The notes beneath the pieces were generated by a model that saw only the letters and a program-made list of their open reading frames with translations, had not been told where the DNA came from and did no database searches. The position numbers and the translations under genes were made by a program. A stretch of 64,000 nucleotides of DNA, taken from the NCBI GenBank assembly GCA_028693165.1, contig JAQUVX010000012.1:40355-104354 (forward strand). The letters are read 5' to 3'. This stretch comes from Lachnospiraceae bacterium (GTDB lineage Bacteria; Bacillota; Clostridia; Lachnospirales; Lachnospiraceae). Position 1 is the first letter of the stretch; the number at the start of each line of letters is the position of its first letter. Of the stretch, positions 34,878 through 42,283 are shown piece by piece.

Positions 34878-35618
34878 ATGAAGGAACGTTTGTATACCAT
34901 GGAACTGACGGATGCGGTTCGGGCAGGGGATGAATGCATGTTTTGCTGGCTGAACCGGAAGCTGGAGCAGGAGAATCTGGAATTTGTTCTGGGCTCCTCC
35001 TATATGGAGAGCGATATTCGGGAGAAAACCAGTGAAAAGGGTTTTTGCAGACACCACGTCAAGCTGATGTATGATTACGGAAACAGCCTTGGGAATGCCT
35101 GGATTATGAAATCCTGGCTGGAACAGAAGAACCGCGAGCTGAAAGCACAGAGCGCGCAGAACAGCGCAGAGAAGAAAAGCGCCGGAAAGCCAGGCTGGTT
35201 TTCCAAACTTAGAAACGGCAGTTCCGGTGCGGGAAATGGTTTTGGCGGCAACGGTATACAGGAAAGCTGCTATATCTGTGAGCGGATGCAGACGGTATCG
35301 GATCGAATGCTTGACACCTTTGTACATATGCTGCGCACGGACGCGGCGTTTGAAGAGCAGCTCATGCAGACAAAGGGTTTTTGCTTTCCGCATTATCAGG
35401 CGATTCTTGCGGTGTGCGAGTCGAAGCTGAAACCAGAGGAGCAAAGCAGGTGGATTCCCCGGCTGAATACACTGATGCAGGAGAATCTGGATCGGGTGCA
35501 GGCGGATATTAACTGGCTGATTGAAAAATATGATTACCGCAATCAGGATGCGGACTGGAGGCAGTCGAAGGACGCGCTGCCGCGCACGATGCAGAAGCTG
35601 ACTGGCAGAATGGTATAA
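34878..35618 (+). CDS. Cys-rich cytoplasmic protein (DUF6062-like)
   Basis: A 246-residue protein without signal or membrane segment. Two paired Cys motifs are laid out in duplicate: CMFC...GFCRHH in the first half and CYIC...GFCFPH in the second, suggesting two metal or iron-sulfur sites, or a duplicated zinc-binding fold. A Lys/Ala/Gly-rich spacer separates the halves. It resembles clostridial proteins of the DUF6062 type; that name is from memory and uncertain. It lies 11 bases after the carboxypeptidase gene and before rubrerythrin, which would fit a redox role, but function is unknown. Confidence 0.82.
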   Translation: MKERLYTMELTDAVRAGDECMFCWLNRKLEQENLEFVLGSSYMESDIREKTSEKGFCRHHVKLMYDYGNSLGNAWIMKSWLEQKNRELKAQSAQNSAEKKSAGKPGWFSKLRNGSSGAGNGFGGNGIQESCYICERMQTVSDRMLDTFVHMLRTDAAFEEQLMQTKGFCFPHYQAILAVCESKLKPEEQSRWIPRLNTLMQENLDRVQADINWLIEKYDYRNQDADWRQSKDALPRTMQKLTGRMV

Positions 35619-35619
35619 T
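35614..35619 (+). promoter_or_regulatory. -10 candidate for rubrerythrin
   Basis: TATAAT at 35614-35619 overlaps the stop codon of the preceding gene, 52 bases before the rubrerythrin start. No clear -35 is seen. Confidence 0.4.
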
Positions 35620-35671
35620 CTGCATGGCTCAGGAGACACTAATGGAAACCAATTTAAAGGAGGTTTTCAGG

Positions 35672-36262
35672 ATGGATTCGAAGAGCAGCGAGACAGCAAA
35701 GAATCTGATGCGTGCATTTGCGGGAGAGAGTCAGGCGAGGAACCGCTATACCTTTGCGGCAGGGAAAGCGAAGGCAGAGGGGCTTCCGGTCATTGAAGCG
35801 GCATTTTTGTTTACGGCCGGGCAGGAAAAGGAACACGGGGAGATTTTTTATAATCACCTGAAGGATTTGTGCGGCCAGACGATTTTCATCGATGGCGGTT
35901 ATCCGGTGGACCAGTATGAGAAAAGTGTCGATCTGCTGAAAGCGGCGCGGCACAACGAATACGAAGAGTATCAGGATGTGTACCGGAATTTCGGGAATAT
36001 CGCAAAAGAAGAAGGATTCAGTCAGATTGCCAATTCCTTTTTCATGATTGCGGAAATTGAGCGGACCCATGGGGACCGGTTTCAGTTGTTTGCAGATTAT
36101 CTGGATAAGAATCAGTTGTTTGTGTCTGAGGTGGAGACTGGCTGGATGTGCTTAAACTGCGGTCATGTGCACAAGGGAACCCAGGCACCGCAGAAGTGTC
36201 CGGTGTGTCAGCACGAGCAGGGCTATTTTATCCGGATGGAGCTGGCACCCTACGTGCAATAG
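35672..36262 (+). CDS. rubrerythrin
   Basis: A 196-residue non-heme iron peroxidase that removes hydrogen peroxide in anaerobes using electrons from rubredoxin-type donors. The N-terminal ferritin-like four-helix domain carries the di-iron ligand segments (GESQARNRYTFAA, GQEKEHGEIFYNH, FFMIAEIERTHGDRF) and the C-terminal rubredoxin-like domain has two CxxC pairs (CLNCGHVHKG, CPVCQHEQGYF). I chose ATG 35672 because AAAGGAGG lies 8 bases upstream; two upstream in-frame ATGs lack such a site. Confidence 0.95.
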   Translation: MDSKSSETAKNLMRAFAGESQARNRYTFAAGKAKAEGLPVIEAAFLFTAGQEKEHGEIFYNHLKDLCGQTIFIDGGYPVDQYEKSVDLLKAARHNEYEEYQDVYRNFGNIAKEEGFSQIANSFFMIAEIERTHGDRFQLFADYLDKNQLFVSEVETGWMCLNCGHVHKGTQAPQKCPVCQHEQGYFIRMELAPYVQ

Positions 36263-36285
36263 CAGAGAAGGAGAATGGACGAAAG

Positions 36286-36945
36286 ATGAATCGAGAAGTG
36301 AGAGCTGTAATTTTTGACCAGGATGGACTGATGTTTGATACAGAGCGGTTGTCTCAGGAAGCCTGGCTGATCACGGCACAGCAGGTGGGCATCAAAATGG
36401 AGGACTCTATTTTCGCCAATATCCGCGGCATGAATCATCGGGACTGTGTGGCCTTTTTGAATACCTGGTTTGAAGGAAAAGTGGACTGCGAAGCACTGCG
36501 CACACAGAAGCAGGCGTGCATCGAGCGGCTGCTGGAGGAGCGCGGAGTGCCGGTAAAGCCGGGACTGAAGCATTTGCTGGAATACTTGAAGGAGCATGGG
36601 ATCAAGACGGCGCTTGCGACGGGAAGCAACAAAAGCTATACAGAGCGAAATCTGGAAGCGGTTGGAATTGTGGAATATTTTCAGTATATCGTGACCGGAG
36701 ATATGGTCAGCCATGCGAAGCCGGACCCGGAGATTTTCCAGAGGGCGGCAGAGGGACTGGGGGAAGCTCCGGAGTTCTGCATGGTGCTGGAGGACAGCCA
36801 AAATGGCCTGGAGGCCGGGATTCGCGGCGGATTTATCACGGTCATGGTTCCCGATCTGTCTCAGCCGGATGAGGTGCTGCGCAGCCGGGTCGATTGGGTG
36901 TGTGAGTCTCTGGAGGAAGTGAAGGATTTGGTGGCAAAGCGGTGA
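36286..36945 (+). CDS. HAD-superfamily hydrolase (beta-phosphoglucomutase-like)
   Basis: A 219-residue cytoplasmic phosphatase or phosphomutase. HAD motif I is FDQDGLMFDTE (nucleophile Asp followed by acid Asp two residues later), motif II is TGSN, and motif III/IV is KPDPEIF...VLEDSQNGLEAG. The cap domain lies between motifs I and II, as in beta-phosphoglucomutase and related sugar-phosphate phosphatases. AGAAGGAGA precedes ATG 36286. Substrate cannot be deduced. Confidence 0.9.
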   Translation: MNREVRAVIFDQDGLMFDTERLSQEAWLITAQQVGIKMEDSIFANIRGMNHRDCVAFLNTWFEGKVDCEALRTQKQACIERLLEERGVPVKPGLKHLLEYLKEHGIKTALATGSNKSYTERNLEAVGIVEYFQYIVTGDMVSHAKPDPEIFQRAAEGLGEAPEFCMVLEDSQNGLEAGIRGGFITVMVPDLSQPDEVLRSRVDWVCESLEEVKDLVAKR

Positions 36946-36995
36946 GAATACCGGACGGCCATAAGGTTATTTAAGGGTAAAGGTGGAGTGAATTC

Positions 36996-37886
36996 GTGAA
37001 TTCTGGATGGAAATGGATGGCTGCATTGCTTGCGGCAGGAGCTTTTGGAACGGCAGGCGGTCTGCTGCGCTCCCGGTATGAACGGGATCATTTCGTGGTG
37101 GAGGAGACCGAGATTGTCTCTCCGAAGATAAAAAGAGAGTGGAAGCTGGTTTTTCTCACCGATATGCATGACAAAGAATTCGGTGACGGCAATCGGCGGT
37201 TTTTGGATGCACTGGCAAAGCTTTCGCCGGATGCGGTGCTGATCGGCGGAGATATGATGATCGCCAAGCCGGGAAAGGCGCGGCTTGCGGCTACGAGACG
37301 GCTGCTGGACGGAGTCTGTCATCTGGAAGGGCATCCGCCGGTATTCTATGCGGACGGCAATCACGAACAGAGGATGAGACGGGAGCGGGAGCAGTATGGA
37401 ACGGTCTATCAGGAGTTTGTCCGGCTGTTAAAGGAGTATCAGGTCAGTTATCTGGCGGACTGCACGGGGATGCTGGGGGAAGATATCGCGGTCAGCGGTC
37501 TTCAAATCGAGCAGAACTATTACAAAAATTTCATACCGGAGCAGATGGAGGAGGACTATATAAAGCAGCATCTCGGGGCGGCGGATTCGGAGCGCTTTCA
37601 GATTCTGCTGGCACATTCTCCACTGTTTCTGGAGGCCTACGCCGCGTGGGGAGCGGACCTGACGCTGGCGGGACATTTTCATGGCGGTACGATCCGGATT
37701 CCCGGGCTGGGCGGCGTGATGACACCACAGTTTCAGTTTTTTCTGCCTTACTGTGCCGGAACCTTTGAGCGGGATGGACGCCGGATGATCGTCGGCCGGG
37801 GACTGGGTACCCATTCCATCAATCTTCGCGTCGGAAACAAACCACAAGTAGTAGTAGTGCGGCTGAAACCGCAGACTATATTTTGA
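36996..37886 (+). CDS. membrane-anchored metallophosphoesterase (YkuE/YaeI-like)
   Basis: A 296-residue calcineurin-like phosphoesterase. One N-terminal hydrophobic segment (WMAALLAAGAFGTAGGLL) should tether it to the membrane. The metal-binding motifs are all present: LTDMHD, GGDMM, DGNHEQ, LLAHSP and AGHFHGG. Similar proteins act on UDP-diacylglucosamine-like lipids or other phosphoesters, but the substrate here is unknown. GTG 36996 is taken as start because GGTGGAG precedes it; ATG 37017 would cut into the anchor. A terminator follows immediately. Confidence 0.88.
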   Translation: MNSGWKWMAALLAAGAFGTAGGLLRSRYERDHFVVEETEIVSPKIKREWKLVFLTDMHDKEFGDGNRRFLDALAKLSPDAVLIGGDMMIAKPGKARLAATRRLLDGVCHLEGHPPVFYADGNHEQRMRREREQYGTVYQEFVRLLKEYQVSYLADCTGMLGEDIAVSGLQIEQNYYKNFIPEQMEEDYIKQHLGAADSERFQILLAHSPLFLEAYAAWGADLTLAGHFHGGTIRIPGLGGVMTPQFQFFLPYCAGTFERDGRRMIVGRGLGTHSINLRVGNKPQVVVVRLKPQTIF

Positions 37887-37896
37887 GAGAAGAAAG

Positions 37897-37930
37897 CCCT
37901 TGTTCCTTATTTACAGAACAGGGGTTTTTT
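37897..37930 (+). terminator. terminator after the metallophosphoesterase gene
   Basis: CCCTTGTTC (37897-37905) pairs with GAACAGGGG (37916-37924), one G-T pair, followed by six T residues. Confidence 0.85.
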
Positions 37931-37938
37931 GTTATACT
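37910..37938 (+). promoter_or_regulatory. scpA operon promoter, nested in the upstream terminator
   Basis: TTTACA (37910-37915) and TATACT (37933-37938) with a 17-base spacer. The -35 lies in the loop of the terminator hairpin, so the same bases end one transcript and start the next. Confidence 0.65.
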
Positions 37939-38005
37939 GGTAAATACGTGAGAATCCGGGCTGATCCCGGAGAGGACGATTTTGTAGGAAGCAGGCAGGA
38001 ATGTC

Positions 38006-38803
38006 ATGACGATTTCATATAAGCTGGAAAAGTTTGAAGGTCCGTTGGATCTGTTGCTGCATTTGATTGAAAAGAATAAGGTCGATATTTATGATATCCC
38101 GATCGTGGAGATCACGCAGCAGTATCTGGATTATGTAAAGCAGATGGATAAAGAGGACTTAAACATCGTCAGCGACTTTCTGGTCATGGCGGCGACGCTT
38201 CTGGACATCAAGTCCCGGATGCTGCTTCCGGCGGAGGTCGACGAGGAGGGCGAGGAGGAAGACCCGCGCGCCGAGTTGGTTGCCCGCCTGCTGGAATATA
38301 AGCGCTACAAGATGATGGCCCAGGAACTTCAGGAACTGGAGGAAAACGCCCAGGGACTTCTGTTCAAACGTCCGACCGTGCCGAAGGAGGTAGCGAAATA
38401 CGAACCGCCGGTTGACCTTGATAATTTACTGGATGGACTGACACTGGCAAGGCTACAGCGGATCTTTGAGTCGGTTATGAAACGGCAGAAGGATAAAGTG
38501 GATCCCATCCGAAGCAGTTTCGGAACGATCCGCAGAGAGCCGGTCAGTCTGGAACAGCGCATTCTGGACGTGATGGGCTATGCCAGGAAGCACCGGAATT
38601 TCAGCTTCCGGCAGATGCTGGAGCAGCAGAAGGACAAGCTTGAGGTGGTGGTGACCTTTCTGGCGATTCTGGAACTGATGAAGATCGGAAAGATCCAACT
38701 GACACAGGAGAATACCTTTGATGATATGTTGATTGAGACGCTGGAGGCAGAGGGCGAGGAGACGGAGCTTGAGCTGGAAGGTCTCGATGATTTGGAAGGA
38801 TAG
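38006..38803 (+). CDS. scpA: segregation and condensation protein A
   Basis: The kleisin subunit of the bacterial SMC condensin, bridging SMC heads and binding ScpB. The 265 residues begin with the typical FEGPLDLLLHLIEKNKVDIYDIPI and the ITQQYLDYV stretch that binds the SMC neck, and end in a winged-helix C-terminal domain (VVTFLAILELMKIGKI). It is the first gene of an operon with scpB, dut, a TPR gene and hflX. ATG 38006 follows GGAAGCAGGCAGG. Confidence 0.96.
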   Translation: MTISYKLEKFEGPLDLLLHLIEKNKVDIYDIPIVEITQQYLDYVKQMDKEDLNIVSDFLVMAATLLDIKSRMLLPAEVDEEGEEEDPRAELVARLLEYKRYKMMAQELQELEENAQGLLFKRPTVPKEVAKYEPPVDLDNLLDGLTLARLQRIFESVMKRQKDKVDPIRSSFGTIRREPVSLEQRILDVMGYARKHRNFSFRQMLEQQKDKLEVVVTFLAILELMKIGKIQLTQENTFDDMLIETLEAEGEETELELEGLDDLEG

Positions 38804-38808
38804 GGAGT

Positions 38809-39675
38809 ATGGGAAACTTGTTTGACGAGGATGAGGAAGAGTTCGATCTGGCAGCGATCGAGGCGCGGCATGCGGAGCTGGAGGCAGAGGAGATGCTGGA
38901 TGAGCTGGGGCAGATGCGGATTCCGGGAACGGAGACCGTCCCTGCGGGAGCGTACCCGGCCAGTGACTGGGAGGCGATTGTGGAGGCGGTATTGTTTACC
39001 ATGGGAAATTCCGTGGAGCTGCGGCAGCTGGCGATCGCCATTGACCAGAGCGAGAAGGTGGCAAAGCGCGTGGTAGAGCGTGTGAAGGCACGGTATGAGC
39101 GGGAGAACCGGGGAATGCAGATCATCGAGCTGGATACGGCATATCAGATGAGCACCCGGGCACAGTATTATGAGAATCTGATCCGCGTTGCCTCGGCTCC
39201 GAAGAAGCATATTCTGACCGATGTGGTGCTGGAGACCCTTTCCATCATCGCCTACAAGCAGCCGGTGACGAAGGTGGAGATCAGCAAGATCCGCGGCGTG
39301 TCATCGGATCATGCGGTCAACCGTCTGGTGGAGTATGGACTGGTCTACGAGGCCGGCCGCATGGATGCACCGGGACGCCCGGCGCTGTTTGCGACGACGG
39401 AGGAGTTTCTTCGTCGGTTCGGTGTGGGCAATATGACGGATCTGCCGACCATGAACCCGGAGCAGGAGGAGGAGATTTTGCAGGAGGTACAGGAAGAACT
39501 GCAAATGAAACTGAATGACCAGGGCCAGATCGCGGAGGAAGACGCGCCGCAGGAGACAGAAGAAGCGCAGGACGCAGAAGCACAGGACGCAGAAGAAGAC
39601 ATACCGCACAACACAGAATCACCGCACAATAATATAGAAGAACCGGAAGGAAATAAAGAAGATGCCGAAGATTAA
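38809..39675 (+). CDS. scpB: segregation and condensation protein B
   Basis: The tandem winged-helix partner of ScpA. The family core is clear ([65 protein letters not shown]). The protein is longer than usual (288 residues) because of an acidic N-terminal extension (EDEEEFDL) and a low-complexity acidic tail of repeated AQDAE units after residue 225. The last 14 bases overlap dut. The tail is likely disordered. Confidence 0.95.
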   Translation: MGNLFDEDEEEFDLAAIEARHAELEAEEMLDELGQMRIPGTETVPAGAYPASDWEAIVEAVLFTMGNSVELRQLAIAIDQSEKVAKRVVERVKARYERENRGMQIIELDTAYQMSTRAQYYENLIRVASAPKKHILTDVVLETLSIIAYKQPVTKVEISKIRGVSSDHAVNRLVEYGLVYEAGRMDAPGRPALFATTEEFLRRFGVGNMTDLPTMNPEQEEEILQEVQEELQMKLNDQGQIAEEDAPQETEEAQDAEAQDAEEDIPHNTESPHNNIEEPEGNKEDAED

Positions 39676-40096
39676 AATCAAATATTTTAGCAAAGAGATT
39701 GAGAAACTGACTTACATTGATGGGAAATCCGACTGGATCGACCTGCGGGCAGCGTCGGAGGTGGTCATGCAGGCGGGCGAGTTTAAGCTCATTCCCCTCG
39801 GCGTGGCGATGGAGCTGCCGGAGGGCTATGAGGCACATGTGGTGCCGAGAAGCAGCACATACAAGAATTTTGGCATCATTCAGACCAATCACATGGGTGT
39901 GATCGATGAGAGCTACTGCGGGGATAATGACCAGTGGTTTTTCCCGGCGTATGCGCTTCGCGATACGAAGATCAGCGTGGGCGACCGGATCTGTCAGTTC
40001 CGCATCATGGAGCATCAGCCGGCGATCGAGTTTGATGAGGTAGAAAGTCTTGGACATGAAGACCGGGGCGGGCATGGAAGCACCGGCAGAAAGTAG
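39662..40096 (+). CDS. dut: dUTP diphosphatase
   Basis: A 144-residue homotrimeric dUTPase that hydrolyses dUTP to dUMP, keeping uracil out of DNA. Conserved motifs are visible in order: DLRAA (motif 1), PRSST (motif 2), [10 protein letters not shown] (motif 3), [10 protein letters not shown] (motif 4) and the C-terminal RGGHGSTG (motif 5). It begins within scpB and its own 3' end overlaps the TPR gene, indicating tight translational coupling. Confidence 0.95.
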   Translation: MPKIKIKYFSKEIEKLTYIDGKSDWIDLRAASEVVMQAGEFKLIPLGVAMELPEGYEAHVVPRSSTYKNFGIIQTNHMGVIDESYCGDNDQWFFPAYALRDTKISVGDRICQFRIMEHQPAIEFDEVESLGHEDRGGHGSTGRK

Positions 40097-40859
40097 TGGA
40101 AGCGTGGACGGATACGGATACGAACGAAGAACCAATGCGGCACGTCAGCCGCAGACATTAGATGGGCCGCGCCGCCGTGCGATCGCAGCCCGCAGACGCA
40201 AAAGACGCAGACAGCGCAGACTGATTCTGTGCGGCTTTTTCCTTTTGCTTGCACTTTTCATCGTGGGCGGTATTTTCGGCGTGAACCATTACCGGAATAC
40301 CAGGGCAAAGCAGGCGCTGATCGAGCAGGGCATCACGGCGATCGAACAGGAATCCTATGAGGCAGCGATCGATTATCTGGATCAGGCGGTGGGAAAAGCA
40401 GGCAGAAGGATCGGAAAACTGGAAACGGATGCATTACTTTACCGTGCCGAGGCAGAATATCAGCAGGGGGATTATGCGGCGGCGCTGCACAGCTATGGGC
40501 TGCTGCTGAAGCAGGATTCTAAGAATGTGCTGTATCAGAAGGGCGCGGCGCTCTGTTTGATGGAGACCGGCGATTATGCGGCGGCGCTGGAGTATCAGGT
40601 GGCAAACGGCCAGGTTTACAACCGGATGGCCAGGGACCAGATTCAGGCGGGCCAGTATGATGAGGCGCTGGCCTCGATCGAGCAGGGGAGAACCTTCGAG
40701 GATGAGACCGCGGCGCGGGATCTGGATTACAATGAGGCAGTGATCTGGGAATACAAGGGCGACTTTGCAAAGGCATTGCAGCTTTTTGAGACGTACGTGG
40801 ACAAATACGGCGCGGATGAGAATGTTTCGCGCGAGATCACATTTTTAAAGACCAGATAG
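40056..40859 (+). CDS. membrane-anchored TPR-repeat protein
   Basis: About 267 residues: a basic cytoplasmic N-terminus ([17 protein letters not shown]), one membrane helix ([20 protein letters not shown]), then tetratricopeptide repeats outside the membrane ([41 protein letters not shown]). TPRs mediate protein contacts; no enzymatic motif is seen. The start is uncertain: ATG 40056, TTG 40050 and ATG 40074 are all possible, each inside dut. The large out-of-frame overlap with dut (41 bases) is unusual but keeps both frames open. Confidence 0.8.
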   Translation: MKTGAGMEAPAESSGSVDGYGYERRTNAARQPQTLDGPRRRAIAARRRKRRRQRRLILCGFFLLLALFIVGGIFGVNHYRNTRAKQALIEQGITAIEQESYEAAIDYLDQAVGKAGRRIGKLETDALLYRAEAEYQQGDYAAALHSYGLLLKQDSKNVLYQKGAALCLMETGDYAAALEYQVANGQVYNRMARDQIQAGQYDEALASIEQGRTFEDETAARDLDYNEAVIWEYKGDFAKALQLFETYVDKYGADENVSREITFLKTR

Positions 40860-40866
40860 GAGTAGC

Positions 40867-42120
40867 ATGGCAGATTTGATTGATGTAAAGGAAGTGGAGG
40901 AGCGGGTCGTCCTGATTGCGGTGAGCGTAAACGATGAGGACGATACGGTGGCTTCTCTGGATGAACTGGAGGAGCTGGTTAAGACGGCAGGCGCTGTAAC
41001 GGTGGATAAGATGATCCAGAACCGGGAGCGCATTCATCCGGGAACCTACCTTGGAAAAGGTAAGATCGACGAGGTGAGGGCGCGGGTCTGGGAGCTGAAT
41101 GCCACCGGTGTCGTCTGCGACGACGAGCTGTCTCCGGCGCAGCTGCGCAACCTGGAGGATGCGCTGGACACGAAGGTCATGGATCGGACCATGGTGATTC
41201 TGGATATTTTTGCGGCCAGAGCGACGACGAGTGAGGGCAAGATCCAGGTAGAACTGGCGCAGCTGAAATACCGGTCGGCACGTCTGGTGGGACTGCGCAG
41301 TTCCCTGTCCCGTCTGGGCGGCGGCATCGGTACGCGCGGACCGGGCGAGAAGAAACTGGAGATGGACCGCCGTCTGATTCATGAGCGCATCGGCCAGTTA
41401 AAGGCAGAGTTAGATGAAGTGAAACGTCACCGGGAGGTGATCCGCAGGCAGCGGGAGCGCGCACATACGCCGGTGGCGGCCATCGTGGGCTACACCAACG
41501 CAGGCAAGTCAACGCTGTTAAACCATCTGACGGACGCGGGGATCCTGGCGGAGGATAAATTGTTCGCGACGCTGGATCCGACCACCCGCAATCTGGAACT
41601 GGAGAGCGGTCAGCAGATCTTTCTGACGGATACGGTCGGATTTATCCGCAAGCTGCCGCATCATCTGATTGAAGCCTTCAAGAGTACCCTGGAGGAAGCG
41701 AAATACAGCGATATCATCCTGCATGTGGTGGACTGCTCGAATCCCAATATGGATATGCAGATGCATGTGGTCTATGAGACGCTGCGGGAGCTAGAGGTGG
41801 GCGACAAGATCATCGTCACGGTCTTCAATAAGATTGACCGGAAAACCGACGGAGAATACCCGCGGGATATGCAGGCGGACTATCAGGTTCAGATTTCGGC
41901 GAAGACCGGCGAGGGATTAGGAGAGCTTATAGATACGCTGGAATTAATTCTGAGAAGTCAGAAAGTATATCTGGAACGCGTCTTTTCTTACCAGGAAGCG
42001 GGAAAGATTCAGACGATTCGCAAATATGGAGAGCTGCTTTCGGAGGAATATCAGGAGGACGGAATCGCTGTAAAAGCGTATATTCCGGCCGAATTGTTCG
42101 GCGGTCTGATAAAGGAATAG
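40867..42120 (+). CDS. hflX: ribosome-associated GTPase HflX
   Basis: A 417-residue GTPase that binds the 50S subunit and rescues or splits stalled ribosomes under stress. It has the N-terminal HflX domain (GTYLGKGKIDEVR), the glycine-rich linker GGGIGTRGPGEKKLEMDRR, then a GTPase domain with G1 GYTNAGKST, G3 DTVGF and G4 NKID, and a short C-terminal domain. ATG 40867 follows TAGGAG. It is the last gene of the scpA operon. Confidence 0.95.
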   Translation: MADLIDVKEVEERVVLIAVSVNDEDDTVASLDELEELVKTAGAVTVDKMIQNRERIHPGTYLGKGKIDEVRARVWELNATGVVCDDELSPAQLRNLEDALDTKVMDRTMVILDIFAARATTSEGKIQVELAQLKYRSARLVGLRSSLSRLGGGIGTRGPGEKKLEMDRRLIHERIGQLKAELDEVKRHREVIRRQRERAHTPVAAIVGYTNAGKSTLLNHLTDAGILAEDKLFATLDPTTRNLELESGQQIFLTDTVGFIRKLPHHLIEAFKSTLEEAKYSDIILHVVDCSNPNMDMQMHVVYETLRELEVGDKIIVTVFNKIDRKTDGEYPRDMQADYQVQISAKTGEGLGELIDTLELILRSQKVYLERVFSYQEAGKIQTIRKYGELLSEEYQEDGIAVKAYIPAELFGGLIKE

Positions 42121-42151
42121 CATACTTTGATTTATTAGAAAATGTGATAAG

Positions 42152-42204
42152 ACACAATATCTGGTTTTGCACGAAAATGCGAGGAACTAGATATTGTGTT
42201 TTTT
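42152..42204 (+). promoter_or_regulatory. paired NrdR-like boxes that also form the hflX terminator hairpin
   Basis: ACACAATATCT (42152-42162) and AGATATTGTGT (42189-42199) are a perfect 11-bp inverted repeat followed by T residues, so the RNA could terminate hflX transcription. As DNA, each arm resembles half of the NrdR box (ACACwAwATATwGTGT), and the two 16-base boxes (42152-42167, 42185-42200) are centred 33 bases apart, about three helical turns, as in known NrdR operators. The second box overlaps the -35 of the nrdD promoter. Confidence 0.6.
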
Positions 42205-42222
42205 GATTTTATCTGCTATACT
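42194..42222 (+). promoter_or_regulatory. nrdD promoter candidate
   Basis: TTGTGT (42194-42199), 17 bases, then TGC-TATACT (-10 at 42217-42222, with an extended TGN). It ends 61 bases before the nrdD ATG. Confidence 0.6.
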
Positions 42223-42283
42223 GATTTACATAGCGCAATGAGCGGGAAGCTCGGTTGGGGGTACGGAAGGAGAAGAGTTTGTT

